64,000 nucleotides of DNA from Microbacterium hibisci (lineage in GTDB: Bacteria; Actinomycetota; Actinomycetes; Actinomycetales; Microbacteriaceae). The notes beneath the pieces were generated by a model. That model was not told the origin of the DNA. It made no database searches and was given only the letters and a program-made list of their open reading frames with translations. A program made the translations under genes and the position numbers. Within the stretch, counting starts at the first letter, position 1. Every line of letters begins with the position of its first letter. Shown here piece by piece: positions 12,825-22,104 of this stretch. The stretch spans positions 372,001-436,000 of the forward strand of contig NZ_JADIJC010000001.1 of assembly GCF_015278255.1 (NCBI RefSeq). The letters are read 5' to 3'.

Positions 12825-13330
12825 GGGCGGGTTCCCGTCTGGGTCGGGGGAAGGATGCCGGCCACGGCGTCCGCGAGGGCGCGGGCCGAGGCATCCTGGG
12901 GTCGGAGATAGGAGTCGACGACGGTGCCGTCGTCGAGACGCCAGGCGAGGCGCACGAGGCCCTCGGGCTCGACGACGCGGTCGATCGCGACCGTCGCCTG
13001 CCCGACGTCCTGGATGCGGTCGGCCGCCAGGAACACCCGGGGCTTGCCCGTGAGGTCCAGGGCCACGCCCGCGTCGGTCACGGTGACGTCGGAGCGCGAG
13101 CGGAAGCCGAGACCGCCGATGGCGAGACGCTCCAGCGGCTCGCCGTGGCGGGTGGTCGCCACGTACAGCGTGGGGAACTCCGACAGCGTCGCCGCGCCCG
13201 CCGGGATCTCGCCGACGGGGGCCGCGAGGTCCGCATCGCGCCGGGTTCGTCGCCACCACGCCCACGCCAGCAGGGCCAGCAGGGCGACCGCGACGACCAC
13301 GATCACGGCGAGAGCGCCTTCGCGCGTCAT
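12821..13330 (-). CDS. Membrane protein of the pyr operon (Rv1382 type)
   Basis: A 169-residue protein with one membrane helix at about residues 5-25 ([20 protein letters not shown]) followed by a positively charged stretch ([10 protein letters not shown]), so the rest is predicted cytoplasmic. The soluble part is beta-rich ([27 protein letters not shown]) and resembles a PH-like fold. A membrane protein at this exact place between pyrC and carA is a conserved actinobacterial feature, represented in M. tuberculosis by Rv1382; its role is unknown. It overlaps pyrC and carA by 4 bp each, so expression is tied to pyrimidine synthesis. Confidence 0.85.
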   Translation of the reverse strand: MTREGALAVIVVVAVALLALLAWAWWRRTRRDADLAAPVGEIPAGAATLSEFPTLYVATTRHGEPLERLAIGGLGFRSRSDVTVTDAGVALDLTGKPRVFLAADRIQDVGQATVAIDRVVEPEGLVRLAWRLDDGTVVDSYLRPQDASARALADAVAGILPPTQTGTRP

Positions 13331-14637
13331 GCGCGCACTCCCGGGGTGTCGAGGAGTGCGCCGTCGGCCACTGTCACGGTGCCCTGGTGGAGCGTCCAGC
13401 GCACGTCGCCCGGCAGCTCGCGCCCGAGGTAGGGCGAGTTCACGCTCCGGCCGCGCAGGTCGCCGACGGTGAACGTCCGGCGCGGCGACGGGTCGTAGAA
13501 GGCGAGCGAGGCGGGCTGCCCCTCGGTCAGGGGGGTGCCGTGGCCGGCGAGCCGTCCGATGCGCGCGGGCTCGCGCGACATGACGCGCGCGACGTCGCCC
13601 CACGTGATGAGGCCGGTGTCGACCATCGACTGCTGCACCACGCGCAGCGCGCTCTCGAGCCCCACCATGCCGTTCGCGGCGGCGTGCCACTCGCAGGCCT
13701 TGGACTCGGCGGGATGCGGCGCGTGGTCCGTGGCGACGATGTCGATCGTGCCGTCGGCGAGGCCTTCGCGCACGGCCAGCACGTCCTCTTCGCGGCGCAG
13801 CGGCGGGTTGACCTTGAAGCGTGCGTCGTAGTCGCGCACGAGCTCGTCGGTGAGGAGCAGGTGGTGGGGGGTGACCTCCGCGGTGACGTCGACGCCCCGC
13901 TTCTTGGCCCAGCGGATGATGTCCACCGAACCCGCCGTCGAGAGGTGGCAGACGTGCAGGCGCGAGCCCACGTGCTCGGCGAGGAGGACGTCGCGCGCGA
14001 TGATCGACTCCTCGGCCACGGCGGGCCAGCCGGCGAGGCCGAGCTCGGCCGAGACCGCGCCCTCGTTCATCTGCGCGCCCTCGGTGAGGCGCGGGTCCTG
14101 CGCATGCTGCGCGATGACGCCGTCGAACGCCTTCACGTACTCGAGCGCGCGCCGCATGATCAGCGGGTCCCACACGCAGAAGCCGTCGTCGCTGAACACG
14201 CGCACGCGCGCCCGCGAGTCGGCCATCGCGCCGAGCTCGGCGAGGCGCTCGCCCTTCTGCCCGACGGTGACGGCGCCGATGGGCTGCACGGTGACGAAGC
14301 CGGCGGCCTCCCCCAGCGCGAGCTCCTGCTCGACGACGCCCGCCGTGTCGGCGACCGGCGAGGTGTTGGGCATGGCGAAGACGGCGGTGTAGCCGCCGGC
14401 CGCGGCGGCACGGGATCCGGTGAGGATCGTCTCGGATGCCTCGTACCCGGGCTCGCGCAGGTGCGTGTGCAGGTCGACCAGGCCGGGCAGCAGCACGAGA
14501 CCGTCGACGTCGACGACGGTGGCGCCGGCGCGGCTGAGACCCGGGCCGATCTCTGCGATGACGCCGTCCGCGACGACGACGTCGGCCCCGACGGTGCCCT
14601 CGACGAGGGCTCCGCGGAAGAGAAGGGTTTCGCTCAT
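13327..14637 (-). CDS. pyrC: Dihydroorotase
   Basis: Closes carbamoyl aspartate to dihydroorotate. The 436-residue amidohydrolase carries the metal-binding motif [10 protein letters not shown] (H57 and H59), the HVCHLST histidine segment, and the catalytic aspartate in IVATDHAPH. It is a class I enzyme by length and motif. The ATG at 14637 overlaps the pyrB stop as ATGA, and the gene overlaps the following membrane-protein gene by 4 bp. Confidence 0.96.
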   Translation of the reverse strand: MSETLLFRGALVEGTVGADVVVADGVIAEIGPGLSRAGATVVDVDGLVLLPGLVDLHTHLREPGYEASETILTGSRAAAAGGYTAVFAMPNTSPVADTAGVVEQELALGEAAGFVTVQPIGAVTVGQKGERLAELGAMADSRARVRVFSDDGFCVWDPLIMRRALEYVKAFDGVIAQHAQDPRLTEGAQMNEGAVSAELGLAGWPAVAEESIIARDVLLAEHVGSRLHVCHLSTAGSVDIIRWAKKRGVDVTAEVTPHHLLLTDELVRDYDARFKVNPPLRREEDVLAVREGLADGTIDIVATDHAPHPAESKACEWHAAANGMVGLESALRVVQQSMVDTGLITWGDVARVMSREPARIGRLAGHGTPLTEGQPASLAFYDPSPRRTFTVGDLRGRSVNSPYLGRELPGDVRWTLHQGTVTVADGALLDTPGVRA

Positions 14638-15641
14638 CGGGTGTTCTCCTTCTCCGTGCCGTCGGCGGCGTCGTTCGCGGACAGGGTGTCGGCAGTGCTG
14701 CGCTCCGCACCCGCCAGCAGCAGGTACAGCGCGGCCATGCGCACCGAGACGCCGTTCGCGACCTGTTCGAGCACTGTCGAGCGGGGCGAGTCCGCGGCTT
14801 CTGCGGAGATCTCCAGCCCCCGGTTCATGGGTCCGGGGTGCATGACAATGCTATCCGCTCCGAGCTCCTGAAGACGCCGTGCGTCCAGACCCCACCGGCG
14901 CGAATACTCCCGTTCAGTGGGGAAATATGCGGCATTCATGCGCTCGAGCTGGATGCGCAGCATCATGAGGGCGTCCGGACCGGCGGAGATCGCGTCGTCG
15001 AGGTCGTAAAGCACCTCGACAGGCCAGTTAGACACGTCCTGAGGCACCAGCGTGGGCGGCGCCACGAGCGTGACGCGCGCGCCGAGCGTGTTCAGCAGCC
15101 AGACGTTGGACCGCGCGACCCGCGAGTGGAGGACGTCTCCGACGATGGTGACCTTCACGCCGTCGAGGTCCTGTCCGCGGCTGTCGTCGCCGAAGCGGCG
15201 CTTGCGGATCGTGAACGCGTCGAGCAGCGCCTGGGTGGGGTGTTCGTGCGTGCCGTCGCCGGCGTTGACGACGCCCGCGCTGATCCAGCCGCTGGTCGCC
15301 AGGGTTCGGGGGGCGCCCGAGGCTCCGTGACGGATGACGACGGCATCCGCCCCCATCGCCTGCAGCGTCTGCGCCGTGTCTTGCAGCGACTCCCCCTTGG
15401 AGACGCTGGAGCCCTTCGCGGAGAAGTTGATCACGTCGGCCGACAGGCGCTTCGCGGCGGCTTCGAACGAGATGCGCGTGCGCGTGGAGTCCTCGAAGAA
15501 CAGGTTGACGACCGTCTTGCCTCGGAGCGTCGGAAGCTTCTTGACCTCACGGCGCTGGGTGTCGGCCATGTCCTCGGCCACGTCGAGGATGCGCAGGGCG
15601 TCCTCGCGTGCGAGGGTCTGGGTGTCGAGCAGGTGCCTCAT
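14634..15641 (-). CDS. pyrB: Aspartate carbamoyltransferase catalytic subunit
   Basis: Joins carbamoyl phosphate and aspartate. The 335-residue protein has the carbamoyl-phosphate site [10 protein letters not shown] at 51-60 and [12 protein letters not shown], plus the aspartate-site segment [10 protein letters not shown]. No pyrI regulatory subunit is present, as is usual in actinobacteria. I chose the ATG at 15641, 10 nt after the pyrR stop, with GGAGG overlapping that stop. The longer frame to 15698 reads into pyrR. Confidence 0.96.
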   Translation of the reverse strand: MRHLLDTQTLAREDALRILDVAEDMADTQRREVKKLPTLRGKTVVNLFFEDSTRTRISFEAAAKRLSADVINFSAKGSSVSKGESLQDTAQTLQAMGADAVVIRHGASGAPRTLATSGWISAGVVNAGDGTHEHPTQALLDAFTIRKRRFGDDSRGQDLDGVKVTIVGDVLHSRVARSNVWLLNTLGARVTLVAPPTLVPQDVSNWPVEVLYDLDDAISAGPDALMMLRIQLERMNAAYFPTEREYSRRWGLDARRLQELGADSIVMHPGPMNRGLEISAEAADSPRSTVLEQVANGVSVRMAALYLLLAGAERSTADTLSANDAADGTEKENTR

Positions 15642-15651
15642 GACCCGAACG

Positions 15652-16185
15652 TCACCTCCCCTCGATCGTGACGGATTCCGAGCCGTCGGTCTCGGCAAGT
15701 CGGACGTTGACGCGCTCGTCGCGCGAGCTCGGAAGGTTCTTGCCCACGAAGTCCGGGCGGATCGGCAGCTCCCGATGCCCGCGGTCGACGAGGGTGGCGA
15801 GGCGCACGGCCGCCGGGCGCCCGATGTCCTGGAGCGCGTCGAGGGCGGCGCGGATGCTGCGGCCCGAGAACAGCACGTCGTCTACGAGCACGACGACCTT
15901 GCCGTCGATGCCGCCGGCGGGGATCTGCGTCGGCTGCGGGGCGCGGGTCGGGTTGCGGTGCAGGTCGTCGCGGTACATGGTCACGTCCAGCGCCCCGACG
16001 GGGACCGCAGCCCCGCCGAACTGCTCGACGAGCGCACCGATGCGGTGGGCGAGGGTGACGCCGCGGGTGGGGATCCCCAGGAGGACGAGTCCGTCGGGGC
16101 CCTTGTTGGACTCGAGGATCTCGTGCGAGATCCGAGTCAGGGCCCGGGCGATGTCGGCCTCGTGCAGCACGGTTCGCGTGCTCAT
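15652..16185 (-). CDS. pyrR: PyrR, bifunctional pyr mRNA-binding regulator / uracil phosphoribosyltransferase
   Basis: A 177-residue phosphoribosyltransferase-fold protein. The PRPP-binding motif is [10 protein letters not shown] at 101-110. It senses UMP/UTP and binds pyr mRNA; in mycobacteria this blocks translation rather than causing transcription attenuation. The start is the ATG at 16185, with GGGAG seven bases upstream; an upstream start at 16209 is less likely because it lies in the RNA regulatory region. It is the first gene of the pyr operon. A PyrR-binding hairpin overlaps its own ribosome binding site, so the operon probably controls itself. Confidence 0.95.
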   Translation of the reverse strand: MSTRTVLHEADIARALTRISHEILESNKGPDGLVLLGIPTRGVTLAHRIGALVEQFGGAAVPVGALDVTMYRDDLHRNPTRAPQPTQIPAGGIDGKVVVLVDDVLFSGRSIRAALDALQDIGRPAAVRLATLVDRGHRELPIRPDFVGKNLPSSRDERVNVRLAETDGSESVTIEGR

Positions 16186-16191
16186 CCGCCG

Positions 16192-16215
16192 CTCCCTTCT
16201 CCGCCTCACAGGACG
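16192..16215 (-). promoter_or_regulatory. PyrR-binding RNA hairpin overlapping the pyrR ribosome binding site
   Basis: Read on the minus strand, the RNA contains CGUCCUGUGAGGCG followed by GAGAAGG. This matches the Bacillus PyrR site AGUCCAGAGAGGCU...AAGG, including the bulged U, the CC/GG upper stem and a five-base purine-rich loop (UGUGA against AGAGA). The pair below the bulge changes from A-U to C-G, which preserves pairing. The AAGGGAG end contains the pyrR ribosome binding site, so bound PyrR should block translation. The match to a known site is direct; the mechanism is inference from mycobacteria. Confidence 0.75.
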
Positions 16216-16251
16216 GGGTTAAAGGTTGCTGTGATCGCCGTCCAGTCTACG

Positions 16252-16296
16252 ACACGGCGCAGGCCGGTCCCGAATCGGGACCGGCCTGCGCCGTGT
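16252..16296 (-). terminator. Long hairpin terminator after the DoxX-like gene
   Basis: Perfect 22-bp arms at 16252-16273 and 16275-16296 start 12 bases past the doxX-like stop. It insulates the pyr operon from upstream transcription. No T run follows. Confidence 0.8.
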
Positions 16297-16308
16297 GCGG
16301 AGCGGGCG

Positions 16309-16848
16309 TCAGGAGCGCGGCGACGGTCCGCGCAGCACCCGAGAGGCGACGACGAGGGCGGCGGCGATCAGCACGACGTTCTTGAAGATGTACTGGCCGG
16401 TCAGGGTCGGGCCGGCCGGGCCGAAGACCTCGGCGGGCAGGAGGACGATCGGCGACAGGATGCCGACGAACGCGAGGGCCAGCACGACGAGGCCGATGCG
16501 GGCGAACGCGCCGCCCACGATGAGCAGCACACCCGCGGCGACCTCGATCGCGGCCGTCGCGATGAGTGCGACCTGTCCGCTGACCAGACCGAAGGTGAGC
16601 TTCTCCCAGGTGGAGCTCACGAGCGCCTCGACCGGGCTGACGCCGGGGAAGAGCTTCAGTGCGCCGAACACGGCGAACACCGCGCCGAGGGCGACGCGCA
16701 GGGCGGGGATGCTCCACCGCTGCAGCGAGACCTTGACGGCGGCTTCGGCGCGGGCTTCCCACGCGAGGGCGGCCGCGAACGGGTTCTGGCGGCGGGTGGA
16801 CGACGGGACGACGACGCCGGCGGCGCCGCGGACGGGAACGGTGGTCAT
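16309..16848 (-). CDS. DoxX-like integral membrane protein
   Basis: A 179-residue protein with four predicted membrane helices: about IPALRVALGAVFAVFGALKLF, ALIATAAIEVAAGVLLIVG, IGLVVLALAFVGILSPIVLL and IFKNVVLIAAALVVASRVL. The order, the LRVALGAVFAVFGALKLFPG first helix and the size are those of the DoxX/DoxD superfamily, whose members are often linked with redox enzymes. A cytoplasmic N-terminal segment of about 50 residues precedes the helices. The ATG at 16848 has AAGGAG at a good distance. It has its own terminator and an inverted repeat just upstream, so it is probably a single-gene unit. Function unknown. Confidence 0.8.
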   Translation of the reverse strand: MTTVPVRGAAGVVVPSSTRRQNPFAAALAWEARAEAAVKVSLQRWSIPALRVALGAVFAVFGALKLFPGVSPVEALVSSTWEKLTFGLVSGQVALIATAAIEVAAGVLLIVGGAFARIGLVVLALAFVGILSPIVLLPAEVFGPAGPTLTGQYIFKNVVLIAAALVVASRVLRGPSPRS

Positions 16849-16867
16849 GGCGTGACTCCTTCGGGTT

Positions 16868-16900
16868 CTGATCACCCGCGATCGCGGGCACGGTGATCAG
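16868..16900. promoter_or_regulatory. Nested palindrome upstream of the DoxX-like gene, candidate operator
   Basis: Arms CTGATCACC (16868-16876) and GGTGATCAG (16892-16900) are exact complements and flank an inner CCCGCGATCGCGGG palindrome. It lies 20 bases upstream of the start codon, a position suited to repressor binding. It could also be a hairpin in the leader. No regulator gene is adjacent. Confidence 0.45.
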
Positions 16901-16973
16901 GACGCCGACGGACGCGCAGTGATACGCCGCACCCGAGATTGGCGGCCGTCGTACACAGATTCCGGCATGACAC

Positions 16974-17010
16974 CGCCGTCTCGTTGTAGCGTTCCTACAA
17001 CGAGACGGCG
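16974..17010 (-). terminator. Hairpin terminator after the MBL-Rieske gene
   Basis: Perfect 16-bp arms (CGCCGTCTCGTTGTAG at 16974-16989 and its complement at 16995-17010) with a 5-nt loop begin 11 bases past the stop of the gene at 17021. Confidence 0.8.
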
Positions 17011-17020
17011 CTCGGCGTCG

Positions 17021-18595
17021 TCAGGCCGCCGGCGTGGTCGCCGCTCGGAAGAGGTCGTCCTCCACCTGCGACGCGCGGATGGGGTGCCCCTGGCTGGTCA
17101 GGCATCTGCCCGAGGCGAGATCCCACTTCCAGTCGTGCAGCGAGCAGGTGAGCACGCCGTCCTCGATCTTGCCGGTCTTGGTCAGATCCGCACGCAGGTG
17201 CGGGCATCGCCGCTGCACGATCCAGTCGCCGAGCTGTGCGTCCTCGGTCTGGTCGGTCTGCTCCGCGTACCAGTTCTCGACATACTCGATGCGGTCGCGC
17301 GACAGGCACTTCAGGAAAGTCGTCAGGAACTCGTTGAACTTGCCGCTGCGACCGACCTCGAACTGCATCGAGAGGAAGATCGAGTTGGACCAGTCGATCT
17401 CGTGGTCGGCGATGTTCGTCGAGACGAGGTCGGCCGGGATCGTGTACCAGTAGATGCACTCCTCGCCGGCGTATTCGCGCACCTTCGCCTTGGGGAAGTC
17501 GACGACCATGTCGAGCTCGCCGATGCGGAAGCGCACCACGCCGCCCACCCCGTTGCGGATGGTGCGCGCGCGGCGCAGCAGCGGCTCCCACCACTCCTTG
17601 ATCGCCGCGAGCATCTCGTCGGGCGGGAGCACAGCGGCGCGCGAGGCCTCCTCGGCGCGGATCTCGTCCTGTCGCGTGTCGCGCTGCTCGGCGAGATACG
17701 CCCACTTGTCGTCGAAGATCCGGTCGATCTCGGCCTGGGTGTACAGCGTCTGCGTCACCGTGAGCTCGCCGTCGACGAGTTCGACGACGGTCCCGGGGAG
17801 GAACTCATAGCCCTTCTGCTCGGGGCGGAGCTCCCGCATGTGCGCGAGGAACTCGCGCTGGTCGGTGAAGATCGCGTCGCCGTCGAGGCCCTGGCCGTTG
17901 TACTTGAACAGCTCCTCGCGCAGGAACATCGGCGGACCGGCCATCGGGAAGACGTGCTCGGCGTCGACCTTCTCGATGTAGTACATCGCCCGCTTGTTCT
18001 GCGCATCGCGCTTGAGCTTGGCGAAGTTCTGCTTGGCGTCCTGCGGCAGGTCGTAGACCATCGGCCACCAGATCGCGCCCGACACCTGCGTGAAGTACGC
18101 CTCCGGCTTCGAGAACGACAGCAGCTTCTCGAGGTCGAGGGGGTGGGAGTCGTTCTGGTTCAGGATGCTGGCGGTGCCGTCGTCGACGCTCAGCGACGAG
18201 TCGCCGATCGGGCCGTCGCTGGGCGCGCGCAGCGGGGTCACCATCACCTTGAGCGCGCCGAACTCGAGCGGGACGCCCGCCTGCGTGTAGACGATGTTGT
18301 CGTAGCCGAGCTTGCGAAGGTCCTGCTCGAGGTCATCCGTCGGGTACTCCGGCAGGAGCACCTTGATGTCCTTCGGGATGTACTTCTCCATCAGCGCCGG
18401 ATCGAAGTGGTCGCGGTGACGGTGCGAGACGTAGAGGAAGTCGGCGTTGCCGTACTTCGCCCAGTCGAGTCCCCGGTTGTCGGGGAACGGGAACCACGAT
18501 CCGAAGAAGGTCGGCCCGATCACCGGGTCGCAGAGGATGGTTCCTCCGGCCGTCTCGATGAACATTCCGGCGTGGCCGAGGCCCGTGATGCGCAT
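17021..18595 (-). CDS. Metallo-beta-lactamase fold protein with C-terminal Rieske [2Fe-2S] domain (CMAH-like)
   Basis: A 524-residue two-domain protein. The N-terminal part is an UlaG-like metallo-beta-lactamase fold with the metal motif HRHRDH at residues 58-63. The C-terminal part is a Rieske ferredoxin domain with both cluster-binding pairs: C464-x-H466 and C484-xx-H487 (CPHLRAD...CSLHDW). This architecture is shared with CMP-N-acetylneuraminate hydroxylase, although the domain order differs from the vertebrate enzyme and no sialic acid genes are nearby. Related bacterial proteins are mostly uncharacterised. The ATG at 18595 has GGAGG eight bases upstream. It is flanked by its own terminator. 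An oxygenase or hydroxylase role is likely but the substrate is unknown. Confidence 0.82.
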   Translation of the reverse strand: MRITGLGHAGMFIETAGGTILCDPVIGPTFFGSWFPFPDNRGLDWAKYGNADFLYVSHRHRDHFDPALMEKYIPKDIKVLLPEYPTDDLEQDLRKLGYDNIVYTQAGVPLEFGALKVMVTPLRAPSDGPIGDSSLSVDDGTASILNQNDSHPLDLEKLLSFSKPEAYFTQVSGAIWWPMVYDLPQDAKQNFAKLKRDAQNKRAMYYIEKVDAEHVFPMAGPPMFLREELFKYNGQGLDGDAIFTDQREFLAHMRELRPEQKGYEFLPGTVVELVDGELTVTQTLYTQAEIDRIFDDKWAYLAEQRDTRQDEIRAEEASRAAVLPPDEMLAAIKEWWEPLLRRARTIRNGVGGVVRFRIGELDMVVDFPKAKVREYAGEECIYWYTIPADLVSTNIADHEIDWSNSIFLSMQFEVGRSGKFNEFLTTFLKCLSRDRIEYVENWYAEQTDQTEDAQLGDWIVQRRCPHLRADLTKTGKIEDGVLTCSLHDWKWDLASGRCLTSQGHPIRASQVEDDLFRAATTPAA

Positions 18596-18710
18596 GGGTG
18601 CGTCCTCCCGTGTCGAACCAGAAGAGTCTAGGCGAGGGTCGTCGCGCGCACCGGACCGCCCGCCGTGCAAAACCCGACCTGGCCCCTCGCGCCGGCGCGG
18701 CGCGGACGCC

Positions 18711-21700
18711 TCACACGTCGAACAGCCCGCGGATGTCGTCGGCGGTGAGGGCCTGGCCGAACAGCGCGTCGTCGTCCATCACGGAGCGGAACAGCCGCGC
18801 CTTCCGCTGCTGCAGCGCCATCACCTTCTCCTCGATGGTTCCGCTCGCGATGAGACGGTAGACCATCACGCTTCGATGCTGGCCGATGCGGTGCGCGCGG
18901 TCGACGGCCTGGGCCTCGGCCGCCGGGTTCCACCACGGGTCGAGCAGGAAGACGTAGTCGGCCTCGGTCAGCGTCAGGCCGAAGCCCCCCGCCTTGAGGC
19001 TGATGAGGAACACCGGCGCCTCTCCCCCGCGGAAAGCGGCGACGGCGGCATCGCGATCGCGCGTCGAGCCGTCGAGGTACGCGTACGGGATGCCGCGCTC
19101 CTCGAGTCTCGCGGCGACGAGGCCGAGGAACGAGGTGAACTGGCTGAACACCAGCGCGCGGTGGCCCTCCGCGAGAGCCTCGTCGAGCTGCTCGAAGAGG
19201 GCTCCGAGCTTGCTGGGCGCGATGCCGGCGTGGGCCGGATCGACGAGCTCGGGGGCCAGGCTCAGCATGCGGAGGAGCGTCAGCGAGCGGAAGACGATGA
19301 ACCGGTTGCGGTCGAGGTCGTCCAGCAGCCCCAGCACCTTCTGCCGCTCGCGCTGGAGCACGGTGTCGTACAGCGCGCGGTGCGCCGCGCCGAGCTCGAT
19401 GCGCACCTCCTGCTCCTGCTTGGCCGGCAGATCGGCCGCCACGAGGTCTTTGGTACGACGCAGCACGAGCGGACGGATGCGGCGGCGCAGGCGCGCGAGG
19501 CGTCCGGCCCGGTAGGCGCCGCCCTCCTGGTTCTCGGGGACCTTGCCCTTTTCGATCGGTCCGACGTACTCCTCGCGGAACCGTCGCGCCGACGGGAACA
19601 GCCCAGGCGCAGCGAGCGAGAGCAGCGCCCAGAGCTCGGTGAGGCTGTTCTCCAGCGGCGTGCCGGTGACGGCGTAGACCACGTCGGCCGGCAGGTCGCG
19701 CGCCGCGCGATACGCCTTGGTCTGGCTGTTCTTCACGAACTGCGCCTCGTCGAGGATGAGGCCCGCCCACTGCACCCGCGCGAACTCGGGCTCGTCGAGC
19801 CGCAGCAGCGTATACGAGGTGACGACGACGTCGGCGGTGGTCGCGGCATCCGTCACCGTCGTCCCGCGCTTCGCGCGCGTCGCGTCGACCACGGCGACGC
19901 GCAGGCCCGGGGTGAAGCGCGCGGCCTCGCTCCGCCACGTCGACAGGACCGACGTGGGCGCGACGACCAGGAACGGTCGTCGCTCGCCGCTCTCGCGCGC
20001 GTGGGCGATGAGCGCGAGCAGCTGCAGCGTCTTGCCGAGCCCCATGTCGTCGGCGAGGATGCCGCCGAGACGGTGGTGCCAGAGGAAGGCCAGCCAGTCG
20101 TAGCCGACCCGCTGATACGGGCGCAGCTCTGCCTCGAGGGCTGCCGGCGGGGGCGTCGCCGGCACGCCGTCGGCGTCGCGGAGCGCCTCGACCGTGGCGC
20201 GCCACGACACGGCCGGCTGCGCCTCGTCGGCGAGATCCTCGAAATCGGCCCACAGCGCGGTCTGGTAGCGGCTGAGGCGGGGTCCGGTCTCCCACTCGTC
20301 CAGTTCGCCGGCCTCGTCGATGAGGTCGCGCAGCCGCTGGAGCGAGGGGTGCGACAGCGAGAAGTACGCGCCGTCGCCCAACAGGATCTTCTTGCGCCCA
20401 CGGGACAGCGCGGTGAACAGCGTGCCGAACGGGATGCGGCGTCCGTCGATCGTCACGACGACGCCCAGATCGAACCAGTCGGCGTCGGTGGACTCGGCCG
20501 TGCTGACCTCGATGCGCGGGTCGCCGGCCAGCTCCCGGTACGGCGGGCGCTCGCCGGAGATCTCCACGCGGACGTCGGGGTCGGCCTCCAGCAGCGGGAG
20601 CAGGCGCGACGCGAACTCGGCCGCGTCGATGCCGGTCAGCGCGTCCGCGGACGCGAAGTCGACCGGTGAGTGATCACGCCACAGGCGCTCGACGCGGTCG
20701 CGCACGATCGCTTCCGCCGCGGCGTCGCGGTCGTCGCCCGTCGAGTCCCAGCCCTGCAGGTCGCCGCCGCCGTACTGCCACGTCAGCGTGTAGACGAGCC
20801 GATGACTCGGCTCGAACCGCACCATCGCCACGAGGCGAGGACGCGGCGGCGGGGCGACGTCGAGGCCCGGCGTCTCCAGAGCGACCCGCCGGGCGATGCG
20901 GGGCAGGTGCTCGCCGACGAACTCGTCCGCCTCGGCAGCCGGCACGATCACGGTCTCTCGCGTCGAGAGGAGCGCCGGAAGCGGATCCGGCAGCGCGACG
21001 GCGGCCAGCACCAGGTCGATGCGGTCGCGCTGCGCGGTGAATCGGTAGATGCCGGTGCGTCCGACGGCGCGCACGTCCGCGGCATCCGTCCGCTCTCCGT
21101 CGATGGTGACGACGGGCGAGATCTCGAGCCCCCGTGCCGTGCGCTGGGCGCGGACCGCGACGGTCGCCTCCGTGGCCAGGGTGACGGAGCTGCTCCGCTT
21201 CGTCGGCACCAGCGGGATGCCGCGAGCCGCAGCGGCAGCGAGATGCGGCCACAGCAGGCTGGACTCGATGTCGTCGAGCGTCAGCCACTCCGACACATCC
21301 GAGAACGCCCCGAATGAGCGCACGTCGCGGCCGATGCTGTGCAGCTCGGCGAACCAGCGAGCCTGCGCCGGGTCGAAGGCGGTCGTGGGCCGGCGCAGCG
21401 CGTCCCATGAGACACCGCCCTTGATCCACGCGTCGGAGCGCGCAGAGCGCTCGAGCGGGCGCAGCCCCACCAGCACGTCGGCGCCGTGCTGATGCAGCCC
21501 GCGCGGCGTCGCCGACGCCACGCGCGCCGGTGCCCATGCGGACGCGCCGTGCCGGATGCGCTGGCGCAGCTCGACGCCGAGCGCGAGCGGAGTGTGCGGG
21601 CGCGCCGGCGCCCGCGGCGGCTCGAACAGCGCGCGCCAGGCCGTGCCGCCGGGCTGGCCGGGGGCGGCCGCAGCCGCACGGTTGCCCGCGAGCAGGGTCG

Positions 21701-21989
21701 CCACGGTGTGCTTGCAGTCGAACTGCACCGGACACGTGCACGACGTCGCGGCGATCGGCCGGTTGACGCGGTGAGGGTCGAGCCGGATCCGGCACCGATA
21801 CGTCCGCCCCGCGCTGCCGGCCACGACCGACTCGACGACGCACGAGACCGGATCCCACTCGAGCCGCTGCACCGCGCCGTCGGCGAAGTACGCCGATCCG
21901 CGTTCGAAGGTTCCGCTGTCGGTGTGACGGCGGATGTGTCCGGGGTCGACGAACGGAGGCGCTCCGGCGGACGAGGTCACGGCTTCCAT
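18711..21989 (-). CDS. SWIM zinc finger / SNF2-family DNA helicase
   Basis: A 1092-residue protein. A SWIM zinc finger (CTCPVQFDCKH) lies near residues 83-93. The SNF2 motor has motif I DDMGLGKT near 647, motif II LILDEAQ near 746 (DEAQ rather than DEAH), and the second RecA lobe with VFSQFTSFL, ISLKAGGFGLTLTEAD and DRAHRIGQ near 1038. Such Swi2/Snf2 ATPases remodel protein-DNA complexes or act in repair; the bacterial SWIM-SNF2 group is widespread in actinobacteria and poorly characterised. The ATG at 21989 is the first plausible start. It lies between nusB and the MBL-Rieske gene, 115 bp from each, with no obvious operon partner. Confidence 0.92.
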   Translation of the reverse strand: MEAVTSSAGAPPFVDPGHIRRHTDSGTFERGSAYFADGAVQRLEWDPVSCVVESVVAGSAGRTYRCRIRLDPHRVNRPIAATSCTCPVQFDCKHTVATLLAGNRAAAAAPGQPGGTAWRALFEPPRAPARPHTPLALGVELRQRIRHGASAWAPARVASATPRGLHQHGADVLVGLRPLERSARSDAWIKGGVSWDALRRPTTAFDPAQARWFAELHSIGRDVRSFGAFSDVSEWLTLDDIESSLLWPHLAAAAARGIPLVPTKRSSSVTLATEATVAVRAQRTARGLEISPVVTIDGERTDAADVRAVGRTGIYRFTAQRDRIDLVLAAVALPDPLPALLSTRETVIVPAAEADEFVGEHLPRIARRVALETPGLDVAPPPRPRLVAMVRFEPSHRLVYTLTWQYGGGDLQGWDSTGDDRDAAAEAIVRDRVERLWRDHSPVDFASADALTGIDAAEFASRLLPLLEADPDVRVEISGERPPYRELAGDPRIEVSTAESTDADWFDLGVVVTIDGRRIPFGTLFTALSRGRKKILLGDGAYFSLSHPSLQRLRDLIDEAGELDEWETGPRLSRYQTALWADFEDLADEAQPAVSWRATVEALRDADGVPATPPPAALEAELRPYQRVGYDWLAFLWHHRLGGILADDMGLGKTLQLLALIAHARESGERRPFLVVAPTSVLSTWRSEAARFTPGLRVAVVDATRAKRGTTVTDAATTADVVVTSYTLLRLDEPEFARVQWAGLILDEAQFVKNSQTKAYRAARDLPADVVYAVTGTPLENSLTELWALLSLAAPGLFPSARRFREEYVGPIEKGKVPENQEGGAYRAGRLARLRRRIRPLVLRRTKDLVAADLPAKQEQEVRIELGAAHRALYDTVLQRERQKVLGLLDDLDRNRFIVFRSLTLLRMLSLAPELVDPAHAGIAPSKLGALFEQLDEALAEGHRALVFSQFTSFLGLVAARLEERGIPYAYLDGSTRDRDAAVAAFRGGEAPVFLISLKAGGFGLTLTEADYVFLLDPWWNPAAEAQAVDRAHRIGQHRSVMVYRLIASGTIEEKVMALQQRKARLFRSVMDDDALFGQALTADDIRGLFDV

Positions 21990-22104
21990 CCTGCCCGCGG
22001 CCGCCGACAGTCCGGCGCTCGGCGACGGATCGGCCTGCCCGGCCTCGGCCGGCGTGTGGGCAGCCGGGTCGTGCGCAGCGGGGGCGTCGTCAGCCGCCGA
22101 GTTG

